Assembly: GCF_000834015.1 (NCBI RefSeq)
Contig: NZ_JXQI01000062.1
Location: 124,001-188,000, forward strand
Source: Prevotella pectinovora
GTDB lineage: Bacteria; Bacteroidota; Bacteroidia; Bacteroidales; Bacteroidaceae
DNA: 64,000 nt
Direction: 5' to 3'
The notes under the pieces are model-generated. The model was not told where the DNA came from, did no database searches, and worked only from the letters and a program-made list of their open reading frames with translations. Within the stretch, counting starts at the first letter, position 1; each line of letters opens with the position of its first letter. This document shows, one piece after another, positions 37,204 through 46,405 of this stretch. The position numbers were made by a program, and so were the translations under genes.

Positions 37204-37493
37204 CGCCCTCGTTTTCGGTGTTTTTACGTTTGTATGTCGCCTGTTTCGGCAACAAGCATCTTTCGATTTGCTGCTGTCAATAAAGAGTAGATTTACCCCC
37301 CCCCAATCGGTCATAAAAATAAAGTAAACGTCCTGATGACCGTTTTTTTTGGTTTAAAATTTCGTCTGCGGAATATAATCTTGTCGCGGCTCACCACGTC
37401 GTCGTGTAGTTGTATGATTTCAAGAACAGGGGAGGGAGTCTGCCGTATCCAACTTGTCGGAAATGTATAGTTGTTTGAAAAGTCTTTACAAAA

Positions 37494-37648
37494 GAGTCTC
37501 AAGAGTCTCAGAGTCTCACAGTCTCACGTGAAATCCGGTATTTTGTATAAGTTATTATATATCAATGTATTATCTTTTTTATTACATTATTTATTGGTTA
37601 TATGAGACTGTGAGACTGTGAGACTCTTGAGACTCTTGAGACTCTTTT
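37494..37648 (-). repeat. Variable-arm hairpin element, copy B
   Basis: The left arm carries GAGTCTCAA and CAGTCTCA units (37494-37527) and the right arm the complementary TGAGACT units (37603-37648). The loop contains the conserved core TATAAGTTATTATATATCAA and its continuation to ATTACAT (37545-37587). Arm sequence differs from copies C and D but is self-complementary. Confidence 0.9.
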
Positions 37649-37780
37649 CCTTCCTTTTCCCTCTTTCTCTTGTCTTTTCTTTGAAGTCCACACTTGCCAT
37701 GCCTCATGTCATAGTATTTGTAAGATTTACAAGAACAGAGTTGTGACGTTTGCCTTAGTCTGCTTGTCGGAGAATGTATA

Positions 37781-37918
37781 CAGCCCCCACCTGGCCTCCC
37801 CCGTAGGGGAGGGACAGTTACCATTGGCTATCTGATTATCTGTAGCCTTATTATCAGTCACTTATCCGCTAACGGAGTAATCTTCATCTCCCCTACGGGG
37901 GAGAACGAGAGGGGGCTG
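37781..37918. mobile_element. MITE-like 138-base element with imperfect terminal inverted repeats
   Basis: The left end CAGCCCCC...CTCCCCCGTAGGGGAG (37781-37811) and the right end CTCCCCTACGGGGGAG...GGGGGCTG (37888-37918) are inverted repeats of about 31 bases, identical at the outer 8 and inner 16 positions. The left end is nearly identical to 751-787 in the opposite orientation. The element sits exactly where a hairpin would be expected between two flanks of the tandem array. It has no coding capacity. Confidence 0.7.
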
Positions 37919-38070
37919 AAGATGATAACCGGAATAATTCATCTTCACTTGAAGTCTGCATTTGTCATGCCCCTGGTCATTGTAGATGCAAAAAATCACG
38001 AACAGATGTGTGACGTTTGCCGTAGTCTGGCTGTCGGAGAATGCTGGTTGTTGGAAAAGTTTTTACAAAA

Positions 38071-38219
38071 GTGTCCCAAGTGTCCCACTGTCCCATTGTC
38101 CCAAGTGGAATCATGTATTTTGTATAAGTTATTATATATCAATATATTATCTTTTTTATTACATTTTTTATTGATTATTTGGGACAGTGGGACAGTGGGA
38201 CACTTGGGATACTTGGTAC
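38071..38219 (-). repeat. Variable-arm hairpin element, copy C
   Basis: The left arm carries GTGTCCCAA and CTGTCCCA units (38071-38105), the right arm the complementary TGGGACAG units (38179-38219). The core at 38123-38165 is nearly identical to that of copy B (one substitution, GTAT to ATAT). The unit is TCCCA here against TCTCA in copies A and B. Confidence 0.9.
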
Positions 38220-38371
38220 TCTTTTCCTCTCTTTTCTCTTGCCTTTTCCTTGAGGTTCATGTTTGCCATGCCTCATGTTGTTGTATTTGCAAGATTTTCA
38301 AGAACAGAGGTGTGAAGTTTGCCGTAGTCTGTTTGTCGGAGAATGTATGGCCGTTTGAAAAGTCTTTATAA

Positions 38372-38536
38372 CATTTTTCCCATTTTCCCATTTTCCCATT
38401 TTCCCATTTTCCCAATGGGAAATGGTGTTTTTATATAAGTCATTATATATCAATATATTATCTTTTTTATTACATTTATTCTTCGTTATATGGGAAGATG
38501 GGAAAATGGGAAAATGGGAATTTTTGGGAAAATGTC
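38372..38536 (-). repeat. Variable-arm hairpin element, copy D
   Basis: The left arm is a run of TTTTCCCA units (38372-38418), the right arm the complementary TGGGAAAA units (38491-38536). The core lies at 38433-38475. This is the AT-richest version of the arms and the most regular repeat (8 bases). Confidence 0.9.
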
Positions 38537-38606
38537 ACCCTCTGTGTCGCCGTTGTTTATCTGCGAGAGTCAGTAGGAGATGGGGTTGAGGTTGGCAGAT
38601 CGTGGA

Positions 38607-39263
38607 TCATTTATCCGCCAGATAGGTTCTGAACTTGTCGAACACCTCGTCCTTCCTGTCGATAGTCATCCTGCGGAACTTCGCCCATCCTGTGACGAGT
38701 TTTGTCTTCTTCTTGTTCAGCGCATTCTTGTCGTTAATGGATTCCTCGGCAAGGATTTTCGTCATGCCCTTACCGTCGTTCTCGTCATATCTGAAGAATA
38801 TGTTGCGCATCGTCAGTTCCACACAACCGTCCGTGCAGTTTGCCACCAGCACATAGTTTAGCTTTGCCCTGTCGAGCGAGAGGAAGGTGCTTTTGAATAC
38901 AAGCCATTCGTTAAGTGTTGCCACAATCACCCGCTGCGACTTGTTCACAAGCGTGACGTTGCTTTCCGGAAGTTGGTCTTCTTCTTTAACGAAATCCTGC
39001 AAATAGCCCAAACACAGGTCATAAAGCTGCTGAGAGGATTTTCCTGGCATGTTGATTTTGCAGGTCCATTCCACCTTTCCTTCATTCTCCGTCACGGCGC
39101 CGGCCATGTATTTCGGATCTTCTACTTTTTCCTTTCTGGTTACGGTCTTTACTGTTTCCTTCTGTTTCCCGACTGCTGCATCCGGTCTTTCCCACTCGTT
39201 CTGTGCCCAAACGTTGCAGAACGACACATTTATAAATAATAGTGACAATAAAAATTTTTTCAT
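38607..39263 (-). CDS. Secreted protein, DUF4468-like
   Basis: A 218-residue exported protein without a recognised activity. A clear signal peptide (MKKFLLSLLFINVSFCNVWAQ) is followed by a charged linker (KQKETVKTVTRKEKVED) and a globular domain whose pattern (VEWTCKINMPGKSSQQLYDLCLGYLQDFV, later VELTMRNIFFRY) resembles DUF4468 domains with a TBP-like fold common in Bacteroidota. It is a single gene. A TTATCTTTG -7-like box (39296-39303 on the minus strand) lies about 35 bases upstream. Confidence 0.7.
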   Translation of the reverse strand: MKKFLLSLLFINVSFCNVWAQNEWERPDAAVGKQKETVKTVTRKEKVEDPKYMAGAVTENEGKVEWTCKINMPGKSSQQLYDLCLGYLQDFVKEEDQLPESNVTLVNKSQRVIVATLNEWLVFKSTFLSLDRAKLNYVLVANCTDGCVELTMRNIFFRYDENDGKGMTKILAEESINDKNALNKKKTKLVTGWAKFRRMTIDRKDEVFDKFRTYLADK

Positions 39264-39495
39264 TCCAATTAATCTTTAAGTTGTTTAACGATATGCAAAG
39301 ATAACACTAAAAAGCGCAATGCATCGTTGATTATGCATTATTTAACGATTCGGCATCTTGCCTGCAGTTTCTTTGTCATCCTTCTTGTTCGTGAATTTTT
39401 ACATGCACAAAGCCCCGCTTTTGAGTAATTTTATCCTGCAAACCATCGAAACTGGATTAAAAATGATAAAAAATGCAAGATTTTGCAATGTAGAG

Positions 39496-39526
39496 TTTGA
39501 AAATTGGTGGAAAACCATTAACTTTG
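39496..39526 (+). promoter_or_regulatory. Promoter of the AAA ATPase gene, very close to the start codon
   Basis: TTTG (39496-39499) and TAACTTTG (39519-39526) are separated by 19 bases, the ideal Bacteroidota spacing. The first possible ATG is only 12 bases past the -7 box, so the mRNA would have almost no leader, or translation begins at 39548. Confidence 0.75.
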
Positions 39527-39538
39527 CAAATGAATTAA

Positions 39539-40735
39539 ATGATAGGGATGGAAGCGTTTTTTAGAACACATAACTATTTGGTGGAGCACACGGATGCACC
39601 GGTACGTCGTCTATTGATGGACGAGGTAGACTGGAACGACCGCATGATCGGAATCAAGGGGTCGCGAGGAGTGGGAAAAACCACTTTCCTCCTGCAGTAT
39701 GCAAAAGAAAACTTTGAACTCGGAAACAAAAAGTGTCTGTATGTAAATATGAACAACTTTTATTTCCAGTGCAGGGGAATAGCGGACTTCGCTGGGGAGT
39801 TCTACAGAAACGGAGGAAGAGTGCTGCTTATCGATCAGGTGTTCAAAGAGCCGAACTGGGCAAGCGAACTGCGCAAATGCTACGATCTCTATCCAAACCT
39901 TCACATCGTCTTTACCGGTAGCAGCGTGATGCGGCTCAAGGATGAGAACTACGAGCTCAGCGGCATCGTGAAGAGCTACAACCTGAGAGGGTTCTCGTTC
40001 AGAGAATTCATCAACCTGCAGACGGGAAACAACTTCGAACCTTTCACGCTTGACGACATAGTGGAAAATCACGAGAAGCTTGTCAGGAAAATCCTGCCAT
40101 ACGTTTCGCCGCTGAAGTATTTCCAGGATTACGTTCACCACGGGTTCTATCCGTTCTATCGCGAGCACAGGAACTATTCGGAAAACCTGCTCAAGACGAT
40201 GAACATGATGACGGAGGTGGACATACTGTTCATAAAGCAAATCGAACTCAAATATCTTGCCAAAATAAAGAAGCTGTTCTATCTCCTGGCTGTGAACGGA
40301 ACGAAAGCCCCGAACATAAGCCAATTGGCAATCGACATAGAGACAAGCCGTGCCACCGTGATGAACTACATCAAATATCTGGCAGACGCAAGACTTATAA
40401 ACATATTGTATCCGGTGGGGCAGGAGTTCCCGAAAAAACCACCGATGGTGGTGATGCACAACCCTAACCTCATGTATGCGATATATCCGATAATCGCCGA
40501 CAAGCAGGCTGTGATGGAGAATTTCTTCATCAATGCGTTGTGGAAAGATCATGTGGTGAACAAGGGAAACAAGAACGGACATTTCATCGTGGACGAGAAA
40601 TACGACTTCACCATATCCGACGCAACACATTCATCAAGGTCGAGAGGCTCGGCGAACACGTATTCCGCAAGATACAACACGGAAATAGGACAGGGGAACC
40701 AAATGCCGCTGTGGCTGCTCGGATTCCTGTATTGA
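39539..40735 (+). CDS. AAA-family ATPase (AAA_14/DUF4143 type)
   Basis: A 398-residue ATPase with P-loop GIKGSRGVGKTTFLLQYA (about residues 38-55), Walker B-like RVLLIDQVFK, sensor HIVFTGSSVMRL, and a C-terminal DUF4143-type part with a winged-helix-like stretch (NISQLAIDIETSRATVMNYIKYLADARLI) and the family ending LWLLGFLY. Walker B has DQ rather than the usual DE. Role unknown; the family is often linked to mobile or defence-like regions, and several copies per genome are usual. Start could be 39539 or 39548 (MEAFFRTHN). It stands alone between the secreted protein and nifJ. Confidence 0.85.
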   Translation: MIGMEAFFRTHNYLVEHTDAPVRRLLMDEVDWNDRMIGIKGSRGVGKTTFLLQYAKENFELGNKKCLYVNMNNFYFQCRGIADFAGEFYRNGGRVLLIDQVFKEPNWASELRKCYDLYPNLHIVFTGSSVMRLKDENYELSGIVKSYNLRGFSFREFINLQTGNNFEPFTLDDIVENHEKLVRKILPYVSPLKYFQDYVHHGFYPFYREHRNYSENLLKTMNMMTEVDILFIKQIELKYLAKIKKLFYLLAVNGTKAPNISQLAIDIETSRATVMNYIKYLADARLINILYPVGQEFPKKPPMVVMHNPNLMYAIYPIIADKQAVMENFFINALWKDHVVNKGNKNGHFIVDEKYDFTISDATHSSRSRGSANTYSARYNTEIGQGNQMPLWLLGFLY

Positions 40736-40820
40736 CAGAAGAGGCTAATATATTATTTATTTAAAGTGTAATAATTAAATAAGTAAACAACAAATACATT
40801 AACATTAATATTTTACTAAA

Positions 40821-43800
40821 ATGGCAAAAGAAAAAAAGTTTATCACTTGTGATGGTAACGAGGCTGCCGCTCACGTAAGCTATATGTTTACAGAGGTAGC
40901 TGCCATTTATCCTATCACACCATCGTCTCCAATGGCTGAGCATGTTGACGAATGGTCTGCACGTGGCAGAAAGAACATTTGGGGACAGACTGTTAGCGTA
41001 CAGGAAATGCAGTCAGAGGGTGGTGCCGCTGGTGCTGTGCACGGCTCACTGCAGGCTGGTGTGCTTACAAGCACATACACAGCTTCACAGGGCTTGTTGC
41101 TCATGATCCCTAATATGTACAAGATCGCAGGTGAGATGCTTCCATGCGTATTCAATGTTTCTGCACGTTCATTGGCTACGCAGTCGTTGTGTATCTTCGG
41201 TGACCACATGGACGTCATGGCTTGCCGCCAGACAGGTTTCGCCATGTTCTGCTCTGGTTCTGTACAGGAGGTTATGGACCTCTCGGCAGTTCCTCATCTC
41301 GCAGCGCTGAAGTCTGAAATTCCTTTCGTAAACTTCTTCGACGGTTTCCGTACATCACACGAGTACCACAAGATAGAGCTCCTCGACCAGGAGGATGTTG
41401 CCAAGCTCGTAGACCCAGCTGACGTTAAGCGTTTCCGCGACCGCGCACTCACACCTGAGCGCCCTGTAACACGCGGTACAGCTGAGAACCCTGAGACTTT
41501 CTTCACTCATTGTGAGTCTCGCAACGATGTTTATGAGAAGTTGCCGGAAATCGTAGAGCACTACATGAACGAGATGACAAAGATCACAGGTCGTGAGCAC
41601 CACATCTTCGACTACTACGGAGCTGAGGACGCTGAGCGCGTGATCATCCTCATGGGTTCTGGTTCTGAGGCTGCTCGCGAGGCTATCGACTATATGACAA
41701 AGAAGGGCGAAAAGGTAGGTATGGTAAGCGTACACCTCTTCCGTCCGTTCAGCAACAAGCACTTGCTGGCTGCCGTTCCTAAGACAGTCAAGAAGATTGC
41801 TGTGCTCGACCGTACAAAGGAGCCAGGAGCTGATGCAGAGCCATTGTATCTCGACGTGAAGAACGCATTCTACAACGTAGAGAACAGACCTGTAATTGTT
41901 GGCGGACGCTTCGGTATCGGAGGCTGCGACACTACTCCGGCCAGAATCATCTCTGTATTCGACAACCTCAATTTGCCAGAGCCAAAGGATCACTTCACTC
42001 TGGGTATCATTGATGATGTTACATTCACTTCTCTTCCTGCCGTTGAGGAAATCCCAATGGGTGGCGAGGGTCTCTTCGAGGCTAAGTTCTACGGACTCGG
42101 TGCTGACGGTACTGTAGGTGCTAACAAGAACTCTGTGAAGATCATCGGTGACAATACAGACAAGTACTGCCAGGCATACTTCTCTTATGACTCTAAGAAG
42201 TCTGGTGGTTTTACATGCTCGCACCTCCGTTTCGGCGACGAGGAAATCCGCTCTACATATCTGGTGAACACTCCTAACTTCGTGGCTTGCCACGTACAGG
42301 CATATCTCCACATGTATGACGTGACACGTGGACTCCGCAAGAACGGTACATTCCTGCTGAACACAATCTTCGACGGACAGGAGCTTGTTGACTTCATGCC
42401 TAACAAGGTAAAGCGTTACTTCGCACAGAACAATATCACCGTTTACACAATCAACGCTACAAAGATCGCCCAGGAGATTGGTCTCGGCAACCGTACAAAC
42501 ACCATCCTGCAGAGCGCATTCTTCCGCATCACAGGAGTTATCCCTGTAGACCTCGCTGTTGAGCAGATGAAGAAGTTCATCGTGAAGTCTTACGGCAAGA
42601 AGGGTGAGGACGTTGTGAACAAGAACTACCAGGCTGTTGACCGCGGTGACGAGTACAAGCAGCTCACCGTTGATCCGGCATGGGCTAACCTGCCAGACGA
42701 TGAAGTGAAGAAGGATGACGCACCTGCATTCGTTAAGGAACTCGTTCGTCCTATCAACGCACAGGCTGGTGACCTGCTCAAGGTTTCTGACTTCGTTAAC
42801 CACGGTACTGCCGATGGTACATGGAAGAACGGAACTGCTGCTTATGAGAAGCGTGGTGTAGAGGCATTCGTACCTGTATGGAACTCTGAGAACTGTATCC
42901 AGTGTAACAAGTGTTCATTCGTTTGTCCTCACGCTGCAATCCGTCCATTCGTGCTCACTGACGAGGAGAAGGCTGGCTTCAACGGCAACACTATCGAGAT
43001 GAAGGCTCCTGCAGCAATGAAGGGTATGCACTTCGTTATCGAGCCATCTCCACTCGACTGTCTGGGATGCGGCAACTGTGTTGACGTATGTCCTGGCAAG
43101 AAGGATAAGGAGACTGGTGAGCTTGTCAAGGCTCTCAAGATGGTTCCTTACAACCCAGACGCAAAGGATATGATAGACCTCGCTGCCGGTTGGAGCTATC
43201 TGGTTAAGAACGTGAAGTCTAAGCAGGATCTCGTAGACGTGAAGTCTAATCCTAAGAACTCACAGTTCGCACAGCCATTGTTCGAATTCTCTGGCGCTTG
43301 CTCAGGATGTGGTGAGACTCCATACGTGAAGTTGGTTTCTCAGCTCTTCGGTGACCGCGAGATGATCGCTAACGCTACTGGTTGCTCTTCAATCTATTCA
43401 GCTTCTGTACCATCTACTCCATATACAACAAACGAGAAGGGACAGGGTCCTGCATTCGCTAACTCTCTGTTCGAGGACTTCTGCGAGTTCGGTCTCGGTA
43501 TGGTGATGGCTAACAAGAAGATGAAGGAGCGTGTTGAAGGTCTTCTCAATGAGATTATCGCAAACGAGAAGGTTGCCGACGACTTCAAGGCTGCAGCCAA
43601 GGAGTGGATTGCCGGCAAGGATGATGTTGAAGCTTCTAAGGCTGCTGCCGCCAAGCTGAAGCCATTCATCGAGGAGTGTGCTGCTGCTGGCTGTGATGTT
43701 TGCAAGGAGCTGAAGACTCTCGACCACTATCTCGTTAAGCGTTCACAGTGGATCATCGGTGGTGACGGTGCTTCTTATGATATCGGTTACGGTGGTCTCG

Positions 43801-44420
43801 ACCACGTTATCGCTTCTGGTGAGGATGTGAACCTGCTTGTTCTCGATACAGAGGTTTACTCTAACACCGGTGGTCAGTCTTCTAAGGCTACTCCACTTGG
43901 CGCCATCGCACAGTTCGCTGCCCGTGGAAAGAGAATCCGCAAGAAGGACCTCGGTATGATCGCTACTACTTACGGTTATGTATACGTAGCTCAGGTTGCC
44001 ATGGGTGCTGACAACGCTCAGTGTCTGAAGGCTATCCGTGAGGCAGAGGCTTATCCTGGACCATCACTCATAATCGCTTATGCTCCATGTATCAACCACG
44101 GTCTGAAGATCAAGGGTGGTATGGGACGCAGCCAGGCTGAGGAGGCTCGTGCCGTAGCATGCGGTTACTGGCATCTGTGGCGTTTCAACCCAGAGTTGGC
44201 AAACGAGGGCAAGAATCCATTCACACTCGACTCTAAGGAGCCGGACTGGAGTCTGTTCCAGGATTACCTGATGAATGAGGTGCGCTTCATGTCTGTCAAG
44301 AAGGCTTATCCTAACGAGGCTGACGAACTCTTCGCTGCTACTCAGAGAATGGCCCAGCTCCGCTACGAAAGCTATATCCGCAAGTCTAAGGAGGATTGGT
44401 CTGACGCTACAGAGGCTTAA
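40821..44420 (+). CDS. nifJ: Pyruvate:ferredoxin (flavodoxin) oxidoreductase
   Basis: Single-chain PFOR of 1199 residues, converting pyruvate and CoA to acetyl-CoA, CO2 and reduced ferredoxin in anaerobic metabolism. N-terminal domain I has AAHVSYMFTEVAAIYPITPSSPMAEH. Two 4Fe-4S motifs lie near residues 690 and 748 (CIQCNKCSFVCP and CLGCGNCVDVCP). The TPP domain has GACSGCGETPY, the GGDGASYDIGYGG motif near residue 980 and DTEVYSNTGGQ. Codon use looks like that of a highly expressed gene (few rare codons). It is monocistronic with a terminator at 44520-44557. Confidence 0.98.
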   Translation: MAKEKKFITCDGNEAAAHVSYMFTEVAAIYPITPSSPMAEHVDEWSARGRKNIWGQTVSVQEMQSEGGAAGAVHGSLQAGVLTSTYTASQGLLLMIPNMYKIAGEMLPCVFNVSARSLATQSLCIFGDHMDVMACRQTGFAMFCSGSVQEVMDLSAVPHLAALKSEIPFVNFFDGFRTSHEYHKIELLDQEDVAKLVDPADVKRFRDRALTPERPVTRGTAENPETFFTHCESRNDVYEKLPEIVEHYMNEMTKITGREHHIFDYYGAEDAERVIILMGSGSEAAREAIDYMTKKGEKVGMVSVHLFRPFSNKHLLAAVPKTVKKIAVLDRTKEPGADAEPLYLDVKNAFYNVENRPVIVGGRFGIGGCDTTPARIISVFDNLNLPEPKDHFTLGIIDDVTFTSLPAVEEIPMGGEGLFEAKFYGLGADGTVGANKNSVKIIGDNTDKYCQAYFSYDSKKSGGFTCSHLRFGDEEIRSTYLVNTPNFVACHVQAYLHMYDVTRGLRKNGTFLLNTIFDGQELVDFMPNKVKRYFAQNNITVYTINATKIAQEIGLGNRTNTILQSAFFRITGVIPVDLAVEQMKKFIVKSYGKKGEDVVNKNYQAVDRGDEYKQLTVDPAWANLPDDEVKKDDAPAFVKELVRPINAQAGDLLKVSDFVNHGTADGTWKNGTAAYEKRGVEAFVPVWNSENCIQCNKCSFVCPHAAIRPFVLTDEEKAGFNGNTIEMKAPAAMKGMHFVIEPSPLDCLGCGNCVDVCPGKKDKETGELVKALKMVPYNPDAKDMIDLAAGWSYLVKNVKSKQDLVDVKSNPKNSQFAQPLFEFSGACSGCGETPYVKLVSQLFGDREMIANATGCSSIYSASVPSTPYTTNEKGQGPAFANSLFEDFCEFGLGMVMANKKMKERVEGLLNEIIANEKVADDFKAAAKEWIAGKDDVEASKAAAAKLKPFIEECAAAGCDVCKELKTLDHYLVKRSQWIIGGDGASYDIGYGGLDHVIASGEDVNLLVLDTEVYSNTGGQSSKATPLGAIAQFAARGKRIRKKDLGMIATTYGYVYVAQVAMGADNAQCLKAIREAEAYPGPSLIIAYAPCINHGLKIKGGMGRSQAEEARAVACGYWHLWRFNPELANEGKNPFTLDSKEPDWSLFQDYLMNEVRFMSVKKAYPNEADELFAATQRMAQLRYESYIRKSKEDWSDATEA

Positions 44421-44519
44421 TCAGACAGAACTGTCAATAGGTTGACATAATGTCAGTTCTATATTCGACATACACCTAAACGGCATTGAAGAATAGGGAA
44501 CTGACCATAAAATAAAGAG

Positions 44520-44557
44520 AGTGGGGGTTGCAAATTGTTTGCAATCCCTACTTTTTT
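44520..44557 (+). terminator. Terminator of nifJ
   Basis: AGTGGGGGTTGCAAA (44520-44534) pairs with TTTGCAATCCCTACT (44538-44552) with two mismatches, followed by TTTTT. It lies about 100 bases after the nifJ stop. Confidence 0.85.
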
Positions 44558-44586
44558 GGCATATAGCGAAAACAAATTGATAAAAA

Positions 44587-44618
44587 TTAGCAATAACACT
44601 TTTTTTTCATTACCTTTG
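44587..44618 (+). promoter_or_regulatory. Promoter of the transporter-decarboxylase operon
   Basis: TACCTTTG (44611-44618) followed by CG matches the -7 consensus, with TTAG (44587-44590) 20 bases upstream as a weak -33. The leader to the start codon at 44683 is about 55 bases. Confidence 0.6.
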
Positions 44619-44682
44619 CGCACATAATTTTTTAAAATATTTTTTAATCTAAAACCTAAGAGAAAAATTAAATTACTAAGAG

Positions 44683-46371
44683 ATGGAATGGCTAATAGCT
44701 TTATTCACAACAACTGACTCGATAGCGCATATAGCATTGCTATACGCTATTGTCATAGCTGTTGGTGTTTATCTTGGCAAGATCAAGCTGGGTGGTATCT
44801 CACTTGGAGTGACATTCGTATTGTTTGCAGGCATCGCCGCAGGCCATGTCGGATTTACAGCTCCTACGAATATCCTGTCTTTCATACAGGATTTCGGACT
44901 TATCTTGTTCGTGTTCATGATTGGACTTCAGGTTGGTCCTGGTTTCTTTGAAAGTTTCAGAAAAGGTGGCGTTACGCTTAACGCCCTGTCTGCATGCTTG
45001 ATCCTGCTTAATATCGCAGTTATGTTCGCATGCTATTTCATTTTCTTCGACACAAGCGACCACAACAACCTGCCAATGATGGTTGGAACGCTCTATGGAG
45101 CCGTGACCAACACTCCTGGCCTTGGTGCCGCCAATGAGGCTTTGTCTACAATTTTCCCTGCCGGACAGGTACCTCAGATTGCAAACGGATATGCCTGCGC
45201 ATACCCGCTTGGCGTGCTCGGTATTATTGGCGCTACTATCGCCGTCAGATATATCTGCAGGGTGAAGCTTGAAAATGAAGAAAAGAAGTTGGAAGAGGAG
45301 GAAGTTGAGAATACAGCGGTGAAACCGTACATGATGCACCTCAAGGTCACCAACTCGTATCTTGAAGACCGCACGGTAGAACAGGTTCATGAATTCCTCA
45401 ACAGGGATTTTGTATGTACACGCATACTTCATGAAGGCCACGTGACGATTCCTACAGGCGAAAGCAGACTCCATATGGGAGACTTGCTCTTCATCGTTTG
45501 TGCAGAGGATGATGCCGAGCCGATCAACGCTTTCATCGGACCGGAGATTGAAGTTGACTGGAATGAACAGGATGAACCTATGGTAAGCAAGAGAATACTC
45601 GTTACCCGTTCTTCTATCAACGGAAAGACTTTGGGACAGATGCATTTCCCAAGTGTCTATGGCGTAAACGTGACTAGAGTGACACGTCAGGGAATGGATA
45701 TCTTCGCAAGTCCAAGCCTTGCTCTTCAGGTGGGCGACAGAATCATGGCAGTCGGACCAGAGAACGCAGTCAACAGGGTGGCATCTGTGATGGGTAACTC
45801 TATCAAGCGTCTTGAGGCTCCTAACATCGCGACTATATTCGTAGGAATTATCCTTGGTATCATTTTCGGAAGTCTGCCTTTTGCCATTCATGGCATTCCT
45901 GTGCCTATCAAACTTGGTATCGCAGGTGGACCGCTTATCATAGCCATCCTCATCGGTAGATATGGATACAAGTTCCATCTTGTAACGTATACCACGACAA
46001 GTGCCAATATGATGTTGAGAGAAATAGGACTGGTTTTGTTCCTGGCGAGTGTAGGAGTAAAAGCAGGTAACAGTTTCTGGGACACTGTAGCACAGGGAGA
46101 CGGTCTGAAATATGTATTCACCGGTTTCCTCATCACCATCATACCAATATTGGTAATCGGAACGATAGCAAGAATGAAATACAAGTTCAACTATTTCACT
46201 ATCATGGGTATGCTGGCTGGTACATGTACCGATCCACCAGCATTGGCATATGCCAACTCATTATGCTCAAAGGAAGCACCAGCTGTAGGATATTCAACAG
46301 TCTATCCGCTGAGTATGTTCCTTAGAATATTTACCGCACAGATCATTGTGTTGTTCTTCTGCGGTCTGTAG
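44683..46371 (+). CDS. AspT/YidE-family transporter with two RCK_C domains
   Basis: A 562-residue inner-membrane protein. Two hydrophobic halves, each with the family duplication ([18 protein letters not shown] and [20 protein letters not shown]), flank two tandem TrkA/RCK_C domains (about residues 215-370). This is the aspartate:alanine exchanger arrangement. The gene is followed after 34 bases by the gamma subunit of a sodium-pumping decarboxylase, which suggests a dicarboxylate (for example succinate) transport role linked to decarboxylation, as in AspT. The substrate cannot be read from sequence. Confidence 0.85.
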   Translation: MEWLIALFTTTDSIAHIALLYAIVIAVGVYLGKIKLGGISLGVTFVLFAGIAAGHVGFTAPTNILSFIQDFGLILFVFMIGLQVGPGFFESFRKGGVTLNALSACLILLNIAVMFACYFIFFDTSDHNNLPMMVGTLYGAVTNTPGLGAANEALSTIFPAGQVPQIANGYACAYPLGVLGIIGATIAVRYICRVKLENEEKKLEEEEVENTAVKPYMMHLKVTNSYLEDRTVEQVHEFLNRDFVCTRILHEGHVTIPTGESRLHMGDLLFIVCAEDDAEPINAFIGPEIEVDWNEQDEPMVSKRILVTRSSINGKTLGQMHFPSVYGVNVTRVTRQGMDIFASPSLALQVGDRIMAVGPENAVNRVASVMGNSIKRLEAPNIATIFVGIILGIIFGSLPFAIHGIPVPIKLGIAGGPLIIAILIGRYGYKFHLVTYTTTSANMMLREIGLVLFLASVGVKAGNSFWDTVAQGDGLKYVFTGFLITIIPILVIGTIARMKYKFNYFTIMGMLAGTCTDPPALAYANSLCSKEAPAVGYSTVYPLSMFLRIFTAQIIVLFFCGL

Positions 46372-46405
46372 CGATGATTGCATATAAATAACTTATATAA
46401 TTCGT

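Larger units (their letters stand above)
37380..38560 (-). pseudogene. Tandem degraded copies of the primase-like gene segment
   Basis: Read on the minus strand, at least three units repeat the part of the primase-like gene seen at about 160-490. Unit C (from 38269) reads ANMNLKEKAREKRGKE and unit B (from 37700) reads ASVDFKEKTRERGKRKEKSL, against ANVDLKEMARERGKKEERSL in the gene. Each unit then has a hairpin, after which the homology continues with FCKDFSN and YTFSD-like sequence. Stops follow the first arm (ITNK-stop in B, NNQ-stop in C), and a one-base loss after the TATACATT of unit B shifts the frame. Unit D has lost its 5' flank. The units are head to tail about 310 bases apart, with one extra pair of flanks around 37781-37918. 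Confidence 0.8.

Noticed and set aside
36131..37255. Antisense open frame of 374 codons in the MltF-like gene
   Set aside because: It extends over the terminator and is opposite the SLT catalytic domain; a shadow.
37311..37502. Small minus-strand gene of 63 codons
   Set aside because: Its start (CKDFSNNYTF) is homologous to the primase-like gene end, but the frame then shifts by one base; treated as part of the degraded array.
37922..38371. Plus-strand open frame across hairpin copies
   Set aside because: It runs antisense to the direction of homology with the primase-like gene and consists mostly of repeat and core sequence.
37494..38536. CRISPR-like array suggested by short repeats
   Set aside because: Units are 8-9 bases with no spacers of regular length, occur as complementary arms around a core, and no cas gene is present.
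40600..40735. Frameshift near the end of the AAA ATPase, suggested by a Ser/Arg-rich stretch
   Set aside because: The same frame leads to the normal family ending LWLLGFLY, so the gene is complete.
41355..42803. Long antisense open frame (482 codons) in nifJ
   Set aside because: It is a shadow of the strongly codon-biased nifJ gene; no family match or start signal.
44800..45978. Long antisense open frame (392 codons) in the transporter gene
   Set aside because: It lies opposite a clear membrane transporter gene; composition is typical of a shadow frame.
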